The position numbers and the translations under genes were made by a program. A stretch of 64,000 nucleotides of DNA from Branchiostoma lanceolatum (lineage: Eukaryota; Chordata; Leptocardii; Amphioxiformes; Branchiostomatidae), in NCBI RefSeq assembly GCF_035083965.1, contig NC_089727.1, positions 10,359,501-10,423,500 of the forward strand, in the 5' to 3' direction. The notes beneath the pieces were generated by a model. That model did no database searches. It was not told where the DNA came from and was given only the letters and a program-made list of their open reading frames with translations. Positions 1 through 12,800 of the stretch are shown here, piece by piece; position 1 is the stretch's first letter, and every line of letters starts with the position of its first letter.

Positions 1-150
1 TCTTTGTGCTAGTGTTTCTGACTAACAATACACCCCCTCGCCCATGGTGGTGCAGTCCAGCTGGGCATTTCGCATAATTGCACCAGCCGGATAATTGCAC
101 CAAAAACGCTGACAAATGGGTGGTGCAGTTAAGCGGATTCTACTGTATAT
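1..150 (-). mobile_element. Possible fragment of a DNA transposon end
   Basis: Read on the - strand, the segment has a CAGTAGAATCCGCTTAA-type terminus (around 130-146) followed by repeated GGTGCAATTA-type phrases. This resembles the ends of pogo/Tigger-like elements that start CAGT. No transposase reading frame and no second end are visible in the window, so it is at best a fragment. The rest of 150-640 shows no gene. Confidence 0.3.
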
Positions 151-641
151 AGGCCTATACAATGTCCTTGGTTTAGCTAAATGAACAGAACCCTGGTCCC
201 ATTCCTGTTGTTTTGGGAGTCCTGAATGGCGACGATGTCGTATTTGTGTGAGAGCTTCAATTGAGCTCGAGCACACCGAATTATGTTGCCTTATTCATAC
301 AATGTATACCCCACCTATTAACGAAGTAGGGTGACATTTGAAATGAAAGTAATGAGGTGCTGTTCCAAACCTTAGCTTCCCACTTACAACTGCACACACT
401 CTCCTCAGGTTGAGGTTTTTGCTGTTTCTTACCTAAACCCTTCGCCCGCCAACTTGGTAGTTCCAATCTCTGATCTTCTTCGAAGTTGACTGGTAATTGT
501 CTACGTTCCACAAAGTAAAGTAGGCTCTCGCACGGCGCGATCCAATCATATTTTCTATCTTCTTACGCATCGCAAATGCACCTTGGAAACCGTGACGTCA
601 TGGCATGGACCAGTAACCATATGAATGGTTCTCTTCCACAG

Positions 642-816
642 GTGGACAGTTCACGGATCACCGTGAAAGAGTGAACCGATGGTGAAGACGAAGGACCTCT
701 ACCAGCCCGTGGGGTGGGTGCTGACGGCCCTGGGGGTGGCGACTGTCGGCCTGGGGTTGGGAGGACACAGAGTAGGTCTGGCTACAGCCACCCTGTGTGT
801 GGGTACGGGTGTGGGG
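642..816 (+). CDS. Start exon: short 5' UTR, TM1 and first half of TM2
   Basis: A 3' splice site (pyrimidine run plus CAG, ending at 641) precedes the start, so a non-coding upstream exon probably exists outside or near the window edge. A TGA at 664-666 is in frame with the ATG at 679, so translation begins here. Residues 1-10 are polar. Residues 11-29 and 33-46 are Gly/Ala/Val/Leu-rich and split by His-Arg, as expected of two membrane helices with a very short turn. The donor is GTAAGT at 817, phase 0. Confidence 0.8.
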
Positions 817-3800
817 GTAAGTGTGCCTACATTTCAAGTTTTCAACTTCCATATTGCCGGTTGCTACAAGCTCATAAAAGAGCAAGAAATAGCAATACCT
901 TTACGTATAGAAGTTAATAACTCCTAAGTTACTAATTGATATGACAAAGGTGTTTCAAAATTCAAACCCGTTGCCACCAAGTACAGGTAGGAGCATCCTC
1001 ACTAGATACGTTTGAATGGCGCTTGTAGCTAGATGTGCAAAGGTTAGGTGTGACAGGTCGTTCAGTGTAATATAACTAGCTGCTGCCGTGTAGGATGAAA
1101 CATATACTTGTACAGTGTTTGGTGGGATTTTTGTAATCTCCAAGCAGATCAATAGGTTGCGAAGACCGTATCAAACTGGCAGAAGAAGTACGTTTTGCAA
1201 CCCATACAAGCTCCTTCTTCCAGTTGGATACGGTCTTTGCAATCCATTGGGCCTGGTTGGAGGCTAGGATTTTTGGTGGGATTCGGTGGGATTTGATTTT
1301 GGTCGTTCAGTGTAATACAGCCAGCTGCTGTCGTGTAGGATGAAACAGTATACTTGTACAGTGTTTGGTGGGATTTTTGGTGGGATTTGATTTTGGTCGT
1401 TCAGTGTAATGTAACCAGCTGCTGCCGTGCAGGATGAAACAGTATACTTATACAACGTTTGGTGGGATTTGGCGGGATATCTAGGCACTTCTGTGTACTG
1501 TCACGTGTAGGGATTATCACATGTCAATATGTACTTAAATTTTCTCCTGGTACAGAAGATGACAAACATGCATTTCATAATATCTAAAACATTCAATCAA
1601 AAATCATATTCGGCCTCTATTTCAATGGACTTACCCTCTGATCAACAGGATTTTTCTTTGAATATCATGGACCAAACGTTTCTTTCCTGTAACCACAACT
1701 ACAGGTCGCAGTCGCTGGCATTGTGGGTATTTTCTGCGGTCGGAAGTCTGAAAAAGGCCAGCTGGTAAGTAAATTTCATATACCACTCTTTTCTAGATTT
1801 CATATACCAGTCTTTCCAAGATTTATATATAACAATCTTTCCTAGCTTCAGGCATACGCCCCTATCACACAGTACATGAGCGAACACATTTGTCGATCGA
1901 CAAAAGGTCGCCGGATCTAAAAATTGCCAGAGACTCGACTGCATCTTTCAACACAGATACAACATAAAATCCAGCAAAAGCATTGGATGTGACTAGAAGA
2001 AACATTCATCCGAATCACAGTGTTATTGATTGTACTCTTAGTAACGTTAGTTAGAAACAAACGAACATTTTCTAGCAACTATGTTATATTGAGCACACAA
2101 TGCCTAGAGTTTGATGTGCAAAGGTTAGGTGCCTTATTCCTTCGTAGTACATGCAGATGCTCGCTGTAACGTTAGATACGTATAGAAATGGTTTGCTTTG
2201 AATTTCCCGACAGAATGTTTGGACCTTGACCCTGACCTTGCTGGCGACGATCCTGTCCGTCACGGCCTTGGTGCTGAACTTCAAGGCACAAGTGTGTGCA
2301 GACCCTCCGGACTGGACGGGCGACGTCACAGGCTATCACCAGGAGTACGACGGGGCCATACGCGAGGTCGTCCATGAAGCCAATTACCAACACGGTAGGT
2401 CCGTTTTTACCGTACTATCACATCTATATGTGCTTTCCCAATTCTCATGGTCAATATGCGTTGGTCAGACAATGTCGTTTAGCGTTTGTGATAACTGTTG
2501 GTTGTTTTGGTGATTTTTCCTCCACAGGGTATCCCGATTATTAACTTTTGGTCGTTTTGTCGATTTTTTAATGACAGGAGATCCTGACTCTTCAGCGCCC
2601 GGGTACGGCCTTGCCTGTGAACACCAGATCCTGTCTGCAAACTGTCCGGCTGGCAAGGTCATCCGCATCGTGTCGGCCCTGTACGGCCGAACCCAGCCCG
2701 AAGCCGTCTGTGCAGGTCCGGTGTACACCACCCAGTGCCGCAGTACAACCAGCCTCACGGTGGTACAGGGTCGCTGTAACGGTCAACAGTCGTGTTCGGT
2801 TACAGCGAACAACAGCGAGTTCGGAGATCCATGCGTTGGCACGTTCAAGTACCTGGAGATCGAATACGAATGTACTGACACCGAGCGTGAGTCAAGTTTT
2901 CTGCCCAATGGTGCAAGATTTCCTGACAACTAATGTAAATACAGGCGTTGCCTTTCCCACACGCAAAGTGTTAACATTTCAACACAGTTTGATAGACAAT
3001 ACTGTCATTTTTTCGTTTAAGACATCTTTGCTCTTGAAATATTCATTTTTGTGTATTCAAAGTCACTTACCGAGACTTTATAAGTGGGAATCTCAGAATA
3101 GAAAGCAAATGTTCAGGTCTAGTGTTTAAATTTTCGTCCATCTTCCACAGCTATGTTTGGAAATAGCATTGAAATCTTTACATCCCAAGTTTTCCCCTTT
3201 CCTCGTTTTCCCTTTTCTTTCATTAAAATTCTTCTTCGTTGAACTAGGTCACTTATGTTGTTGTAACTTACATAATGTTTTGGATAACATCTTGTAGTAA
3301 CAAGTCTTTCTCTGGATATGCAACGCTGCCACTGAAATTGTTTGGTTCTATTTTTAAGGTCCTCGCGGTCCTAACCTCGCCTTAGGAAGACCAACACAGC
3401 AGTCAAGCGTGGGGTACGACGGTGTCCCTGAACGGGCGGTGGACGGCGTCGAGAACGGCGTCTACAGTGCCAACTCCTGCACCCACACCCAGCTGACTCA
3501 CAACCCGTGGTGGCGGGTAGACCTGGGCAGTTCGCGCAGCATCGGCGATGTCGTCATCTTCAACCGCCAGGACTGCTGCTCAGAGAGGCTGAGTCCCTTC
3601 CAGGTTCACGTAGGGGATTCCCCTGACGTGATGTCCAACCCGACCTGCGGCGGGAACCACGCGGTACCGGCGGGACAGCCAGCCGTCACCGTGGACTGCC
3701 GTGGTCGCACGGGGCGGTATGTGGGGATCCTGCTACCCACCAGGCAGTATCTCACTCTCTGTGAGGTCCAGGTGTACGAAGGTATGGATGTTATTTGGTT

Positions 3801-6800
3801 ATACCAAAGATATTTGAAGAAAAAGTGGCAACTGGACAGATATTTCTACATTTTGTGATCTAAGATATTAGAGAGTGAAATCAAATTTTATACGAGTTTT
3901 ATTTTTTTGGTTCTTTTGCCTTTTGTGAGTCCAACCAGATCTGTACAATCACCTTAAACCATATTCTAGCCATCTTTACTCGGTTATCATTGACGTTGCC
4001 GGTCAAGTACATCTTACCAGACAATAATGTTGGCGATTCCCCTCCTCAGATGTACAGGTTGAACGGCTTGGGTGCTGGACAGACACCGCTGACAGGGCCA
4101 TCCCTACAGTTGAGGGGTCGGACCCGAGGTTGGATGGACCTTACCAATCACGCCAGCAGGCCTTCCAGAAGTGCCAGGCAGTGGCACTGAATCGGAACTT
4201 GAGTGTATTTGCTCTTCAGGTATGCAGCAATGGGCTCAAGTCTCATCAAAACTATAAAGATTTTCATCAAAATAACTCTACTTTTACATGACTCTTTGCT
4301 AACTTACCTAATGATCTATGTGGTCTATATTATCATGATTGTAATGACTGTTCCGTTTCAAACAGTGGATTTCGCATGATATATTTCCTTCCATGTAGAA
4401 CGGAGGTTGGTGTGCGTCATCTGCAGAAGCTGGAAACACCTACAAGATGTACGGACCTTCGGGAGACTGCCGAGATGACGGCAAAGGCGGTCCTTGGGCA
4501 AACGAGGTCTACAAGATAACTCAACGTGAGTGCTAACGTTACTAATGTGTATGTATGAAGGCATTGATTCTACTGGGACGCCCAGTGAGTTCATGCTTTG
4601 AACCATACCTTTAAGTTATATAGTATGTAAATAGGCTTGTGTGTTGGAGATTTAAACCTTCTACTATATCAAGTCCACAGATTCAGGACCTTCCCATGAC
4701 TTTGCTTTTGACTACTCCCAACCGAATCTGAGTTGGGAGTAGCCTGGAATCGGTCCTATTCTAGTTCTAATTCGCTCCTCTGGTCGCATCTAAGCACAAT
4801 TTGACTTTCCTGACGTTGGTATTTCACTTTATTTTAAAACAAAGTGACGCAGACGACTTTTAAAGACCAGTTGGTAATCTCGCCGACGAACTCCCAAACC
4901 GCAGATAACCTTGCCCACGACTTACTCCCACCCATGGTCTGGAGAAGGTCGGGAGGCCATGGCCGGCTGTGTATGACATGTTGAGAGGGGCTTGAGGCCG
5001 TGCTCGAGCTGCTACATCTTTTTAAACTGACGTTGTGTTTCTTGTAGGAGGAAGCCTGCTGAACGAGCTGGTGTGTGAACACCAGACGGCGTCCCTACAG
5101 TGTCCCGACAGGCAGCAGATCCGCGTGGTGAGCGCCTCCTACGGCCGGACCGACGGGACCGTGTGCGGCGGGCCTGTCCGCACCACCGAGTGTAGGAGCA
5201 GAACCAGTCTGTCGGTGGTGAAGGGAGCGTGTGACGCCCGGCAGTCTTGTGTCGTATCTGCGGAAAACAGCGTGTTCGGAGATCCGTGCGTGGGGACATT
5301 CAAGTACTTGGAAGTGCAGTATGCGTGCATCGCAACACCAGGTAACGACACAGACTTGTGATTTCAACCGTGTACTTGATAAACTACATGTAGTTAAACC
5401 TGGCATTGGCGTGAAGCATCATCACATTCTGTAATTCAGAAGATGACATCGTCATATTTGTCATTGTGACTTCCCCAGACATGCCGCGCTACCTTGGCTG
5501 TTATGAGGACCATCGTGAGCGGATCTTCCCCTCAGACCGCATGGATTCTGACGACATGACGTCAGACTTGTGCATCCAACATTGCCGGGAATACGGACAT
5601 CAGTATGCGGGTACGTAATGACTTACTTTATTCCTTTTCCTTATTCAGTTATTCTATTCCTATATACAGATTTACCAACACCAGAATGGGCCCCTGTCAC
5701 ATAACAGGAAAATCGCGAGTAAAAAAAGACATTTTCGGCAGGACATACGCCCCCATGTTGCCTCGATCATCGTGCGATTTTTACAGACCGGTCGATGTTC
5801 GCAGGTCCCTGAGCCCCGTCCAATGTGATGGGATAGATTTTCAGGTGAAAAATACACCCTGTTTATAAATCCGGTGACCAAAAATACGCCTGAATTCGAA
5901 GCTCGTCTGTGTGACGTCACCTATATGCCACTCCAGCGACGTTTTGAAACTTAGAAGTTACAGGACAAAGTTCTTTGATCTTTTTCTTATTGATGGTCAT
6001 TGTCAGGACTAGATCACCTTACGGATTCAGTAATGTTTATCCCTTTTTCTTTTAACGTTTACTAGTGTTAGCTGAATACAGTAACCTGTACTGAATACCG
6101 GACCCACTACGAAAATCTTTAAGGTATGACCTAAAAGTACCGACTCCTTTGCTTAGCCACCCAGTACGCCCATGAATGTTGGTGTGGCTCTCAAAACGAC
6201 TTTGTCGGGATCGGAGGACGCCGGCCGGACTCTGAGTGCGACCTCCCGTGTCCAGGAGGTTCTACATCAGAGCAGATGTGCGGGGGGACGTGGAGAATGT
6301 CTGTCTACAGGATCGGCCGGGCAGACTGGGGTATATACGCTGTTGCTCTTTTATTTCGAACTCTACAATCGAGGTCGATATTGTAGGAGCTCCCTTACAT
6401 GTGTGTGTGTGTGTTCAAAGTTGTACTTATTTGTTTTGCAAGAGACACACATAATCCAATATTGCAAGATATCTTCATCATGTCATGCGAAGAATTGAAG
6501 CTCTAGCTAACCTCTCAATTATGAAAACAACAATTGAAATTTCAAAAGCAAACGCGATATGATGGATGTGGACTAGTTATGTCGTCTTTACGACACGTAC
6601 TGATTTATTTCGCGCTCTGTGATCGAGCAAACATCGTACGGCTGTAAAGACACACAGACCTCTGTTGACATGACTGTGAGTTCCGAGAACATATACCTCC
6701 GTCAGGCTCCGTGGATTATTTACCAAGTTGCGTCATCTGTACATGAAGGAAGAAATCGTTGAAAAAACCTACTCGTCGGTTATATAGATTACAACATTTG

Positions 6801-9800
6801 CTGTATAATTTGTATTCTGTAATTTCATACTCATTTAAGTCAAGCATTGCCACATCAATCATGAAAAGCCACTGAAGTTTCAAAGGCAAACGCGATATGA
6901 CGGATGTGAGCTAGCTATAGACAAACCTATTGAAATATTCGATGCAGTTTCTCTATTCTCTAATGTGTACTCAATACACAACCACGTGTTCTCAGGACCT
7001 GATCCGGTAGGTCTGTGGCCGTTCAACGAGCAGTACGGCGCAGGAGACGCAACAGGAAACGGAAATGACGGAGTGGCAACAGGAACCCGCTTGGTCCCAG
7101 GTCCCTTTGGAAACGTCAAGGGCGCTTTCCTGTTTTCGGGGACTACAAATTCCTACATCGACATTCCTAACAACGGAGTCTTGGATGTGCGCTCCTCATA
7201 CACCATACTGGCACACATCTTCCCAACCGGCGAGGCCGGGCCGATCTTCAACTACGTCGGGAACAACAACCAGTGGGCGGTGCATCTCTGGCTGACGGCT
7301 CCGCAGGACCTCTTCATGCGGTAAGATTACATACCACACACGGAATATTCAACCTCAAAAAAAAGAAGCATAACCACAAAGACCTGAGGTGTCGAAAAAG
7401 ACTGCTCGTTGCAGATGAAAACACAGAATTAAGTTTACTTGAGTTAGTTTACTGTGCACAAAACTTTATAGGAGCTGCATTAATATATCGTTTGTCTTCC
7501 TTACTGTCCTTACTGTCCTTACTGCGTCCGATTTCAGTAACTAACTAAACGTTAGCCTCAAATTGGCTTCCATCATGAAAAAAAAAAGGAATCGTAAATA
7601 TCATATGTTGTCCAGTGAAAAAACAACATACTAATGGAAGGCCGCAACGTTACATTTAGAGCGATGTATAATCATGGAGATAATTCCCTCTGTTGTAGGA
7701 CGGTGGGAAGAGACGGACATTTCTCACCTGCCATCGGTGCGACTGTCCTGCAGCAGAACGCCTGGAACTACGTGGGCGGAACCTACGACAGTTCCACAGG
7801 CGTGTCATCCATCTGGAACAACGGCCAACTGGCTAGTCAGAAACAGGTCGGAGTCCCAGCGGTCGCAAGTCAGTACCCCATCCGGGTGGGCAAGAGGGAC
7901 GGAGACAGTCGGATTTTCTCGGGCCGTATTGCCTGTCTGCAGCTGTACAACTTCGCAATGACTGCCGACCAGATTGCAGCAGCACGGGATAAGTGTGGAG
8001 GTGAGTCCAGGAGAGATACTACTACACGTAGTAGTATGTAGTGAGGCTGTCCATTCTATGGACTGTTGATGTGTTCAGGTGTTACAAATATGTGCTTTTT
8101 GCCACATCCCTGTCTGCTAAATACAATGTATGGGTCTTTCTCCACATCTCTATCTGCTATAATATGTGCCTTTGCCTAATCTCCTCCTGCTAGCGCTGAC
8201 ACCCCCACGGCCGATTGAGCCCGTCGGTAGTCAGCTGCAGCGTCTCGGCTGTTGGGCGGACACTGCCGACCGCGCCGTCCCCACCTTGGAGGGTTCCGAC
8301 CCCGGCCTGGACGGACGGTACGGATCACGCACTGACGTCATCAGGAAGTGTCGGGATGCCGCCGCCAGACGGGGATACAACGTGTTTGCCATCCAGGTGC
8401 GTCTTATTCAAACTGTGAGGCCGTTGTGGACATAATTTGAACGGACGCCTCTATTGGAACAATGATCTTCGTTTGGAACCCACTAGTCCTTTTGGGACTG
8501 TTCTTTTGGGACTCAAGTATTAGAGTGTAGACTTCAGAACTTGATTTTTGTTTCACATATAGTGGATAATTGTGCACAGTACATGAGTGATCTGTCGTTA
8601 TTGTAAATGAATCTATAATGTACACTTTACAGAACGGTGGATGGTGTGCCGCGTCGGCCGACGCACTGCAGACTTACCAGATGTACGGCCGGTCCGACGC
8701 TTGTCGCGCCGACGGCGAGGGAGGCCCCTGGGCGAACGAGGTCTACAAGATTGTAACACGTGAGTTCGTTATCTGTTACAGACAATGCATTAAATTTGAT
8801 AGCATATCATCATGCCATTATGGAGAAATTAAACTGTTTGCCAACTCAAGAAATTGGACTCGCGGGAATTTCCGACAGAATCGCTCAGTCCTCGACAGCT
8901 ATCTCATCCAATTTCTCTGGACATCAGACTCTATACAAGTCTGACGTCAGCAATGGGTCAAAGGTTGTGGGAAGTAGATATCGCTCCCCGTCCCGGTTTA
9001 GAGAAGATCCCAATGCCATGTTCGCTTGTCATCTAGCAACCACTGTAGTCATTACTTTATAAAGCGCTTGCAGTATTGTATATAAAACCTCACAAATGCT
9101 TCTTGCCGTCACACCAATTGCATTATTTGGCTTACAGGTCCACAACCACAGCCAGGCTTGGTGTGTGAACGCTCCACCATGTCCATACAGTGTCCTGCTC
9201 ACAAGGTCATCCATATCCAGTCAGCCATGTACGGACGCGTGCCCGGTGGGTCGGTGTGCGGCACTGTCTACACCGGAGCGCCGTGCAGGAGCCCCACCAG
9301 CCTCTCGGTCCTACAGGAACGGTGCGACGGCAGGAAGACCTGCTCGGTGCAGGCTGAAAATGGCCTTTTCGGCGATCCGTGTGTCGGAACGAACAAGTAT
9401 CTGGCAGTAGAATATGAGTGCGTCCGCGTTCCAGGTTGGTACGACCTTTTTAACCCCAACATTGAGTGTTCTTAATCATCTTATCGGGAAGTTTTATGTA
9501 CTGTATGACTATGATGTCACATCATCTGTTTACCGGAGTCATGTCCGAATGTAGTGCACCCGGAGCCTCCATGCCTCACGTTTATTCAAATGCCGAAATG
9601 GACGTCTGGGTAGTGGGTACACATGTAAAGGCTTTCCTTCACTTCGACAAGCAAGAAATGTATCACATGAGCGTCTGGTTCAATAACATGGTCTTATTCA
9701 TATCGGTCGTCTATATTGTACCTTTTAGGGAAAATAACAATACTTAGGAAGAAAACGTAAATATGTATGTTGAAAAAGATGTTGAAATCAATGCCCATTA

Positions 9801-12800
9801 TCACCATCACATACCCTCCAGGTTACAAGGGCTGCTACGAAGACATCGAGTCTCGCAAGTTTCCGGCTGACGAAATGCAGTCCGATAAGATGACGCCAGA
9901 GATGTGTGTCCGACACTGTAAAGACAACGGACATGCTTACGCTGGTGAGTCATATATTAGACATCAAGGCACATGTACGTTTCTAACTGATACTGTGACA
10001 AAAACGTTGAACATTTATTGCGTTACAGGCAATGCAATGGCCCATTGTCGCATACGTCACGATACATCGATCATTGTCGGCTGTTGGCTCTGTCATGTCG
10101 TCATAGCCTGCTTGAAAATAACATTCTACAGCATCAAAAGCTAACGACAACCTACGACCGAATGTAAGCACACCTTAAGACATCATTGCCGTGCCGTAAA
10201 ACCTGACGTAAAGTTACTTTCGAATTAGCAGAGGTTGTTTGGGAAAATTGTGACCCCGTTTTTTGTCCGAACTCTCAAAGTGTTCTCGGGGAGTTCAGAC
10301 AAAACATATCATATGATAAAAAGGTCACAGTCTTAACCAACCTCTGCTTGTAGAGTAACTTTAAGTATCACGTATGACTGTTTTCCCCAGCCACTCAGTA
10401 CTCCCGTGAGTGCTGGTGCGGGTCCGAACACCATTTGGACGGTCTCGGCAGCCGCCTACCAGAGACGGAATGTGACAAACCGTGCCCGGGTGATGCGGAC
10501 CAATGGTGCGGGGGGACGTGGAGGATGTCGGTGTATGGAGTCCAGGATCGCGACGGTAAACATCAAGCCTCTCATGGTCACGTACATTCTTTTTGATAAC
10601 TATTCAGAAATCGAACTATTCTATAAGAAATAATGGACCCACTTGAATGTCTTCTTCGGCTTTTTGACCCCTTATTCTGGATATGAGACTTTATGCACGT
10701 GTGACCCAGCAGTGGGTATAAAAGGTTGTTGGAGGTTGATATCGCCCCCCGTCCCGGTTAAAGCCCCTGTCACACTTGTGCGTATAGACAAGTCCGCATG
10801 AGTTGCGTATTAACATGTTTTTGGTTTAGGTTAAGCTTGCAGCCGAAGAAGTTATTTCTTAGGTTCGATCACTTCGCTGTACAACGGTGGGTCAAAGTAG
10901 AAAACAACTTTTCCCCGCAAACCTTACTTAAACCAAGGAAATGTTAATGTGCAACTCACGTGCCCTTGAATATACGCACAAGTGTGACAGGGCCCTAAGA
11001 GAAGGTTTTCGCGCTCTGATGTACATGTAGATGACCGTCTTAACTATCAATGACAGCGATAGTTTCTATCTTTTTGTAAATACATGTGTTTAGAATAACA
11101 ACTATTTTCACGAATGACAAAGTGAATCTTTGTCTGTTTTCTAACAGTTTGTGAGACCCCCAGCACGGACACCCAGTACCGGTACCGCTGGGACATGCCC
11201 CGCCTGACAGGACAGCGCTTCACGTTTGAGGTGCAGGCCAACAATGACGCCCATGTGGCGCTGTCCTCCCAGAGCCAGGACATGGACGACATGTACGAAA
11301 TCGTCATCGGTGGCTGGTCCAACACACAGTCCGTCATACGCCGCAGCAAGCAAGGCAACAACCATGCCACAGCCTCAACATCTGGTCAGTTTCTACTGAA
11401 CCCTCTTAATACTGCTGTGGAGCATTCTGTAGTTCTAATACTTCATAGTTACAGAGTTTTTATTACCTACGTGAAAACAGGGGTGTCGTTTTTGGTATGT
11501 TTGTTTGTCTTGGTGTGTGTTGCGGTTTGTTCCCTCTGGCTTGGGTCCAAGTTTGTCCCTGGGCTGAGTTGTAACCGGAGAGTGGCAGGATGGGAAGGTT
11601 AAGATGGCCTGCCTCCAAATTTCTTCAGCAGGCTGGCAGAAAGTGAACGTTGGTACATGACCATAAGTCAGGAACCCGAGGAAGGCATGTGTCTGAGAGT
11701 GGGCATGTAATGTGTGAAACGGACATGGTTGTGATATATTTTGTCAATAAATTTACAAAAACTCTAAATATTTCACAGAAGTATGAGATCTTGTCTTATT
11801 TCTGTCTTTGCCCACAGGCATCAACTCCCCCACAGAGTACAGGACCTTCTGGATCACCTGGTCTTCAGACGGAACCATTGCTGTTGGGAGGGGTGGGGAA
11901 ACTCAGCCGTTCATGCAGTGGACAGACCCAGACCCTCTGCCCATTGCCTATGCTGGATACACCACTGGGTGGGGGAGTACAGGGAGGTGGAAGTTCTGCC
12001 ACGCTGCTCGGCCTGCAGGTATGTTTGAACACCGATTAATCTGGTGGTCGAAATATATCACAGATGTGATACTATGGAACCAGGTAGAAAGGAATATGAG
12101 GTAAGGGTTTCATTTATGCATTTCTAGGTAGTTGTATTATTCCTGTTTCCTTTATCAGCCGTAGTACAATAGCTTTAATCTGGGTGCTTCCATTCTCACT
12201 CCCTCAAAATAGAATTAAATATTTGTGTTAGGGAGCGAGGCTACACATGTTTTGGACTTCATGTGCTTTCAAGTCAGTTCATAGCACAACGGCCCACTAC
12301 TCACATATCCTCAGATGGTCTTTGAAGATTAAAAAAAATCTACCGATAGCCCTGTATAGCCTCCTTTATGAAAGGCACTGAGATCTGTCATACTTCTCAT
12401 ACACAGAGACAGGGATGCAATCCTCCGTGGAAGCCCCTCGGAAGCGGTCAGGCTGTTCACCATGCAGACATATCGCCTTCTACGTGAAGATCTCCACATC
12501 CATTATGCTCTCCCTGTGCCTGCTGGCCTGCCTTCTGGCATGTTTGGGATATCGACGGTTCGACAGTAAGGTTAGCTGGACTTCATGTTTCTACATAAAG
12601 CAGATTTCATTTATTCTAGTGTGCAATAAACAGATACAAACCCTCTCAACCACTGCACCAGAAATGATTAATGACAAGTTGCAACTTTGCAGTTGTATTT
12701 TCTGACTCCAAAATTGTTTCATAGCAGTTTTAAAGGATGACAAAAAGGATTGTTTTCTGTTATTTCAGAAGTTCAGAAATGCTGTGAAACAGCCACCGGA

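Noticed and set aside
12566-12570. Alternative donor (GTAAGG at 12566) after TM4
   Set aside because: It shifts the frame so that the last exon reads into TGA within a few codons and loses the PPPPY tail.
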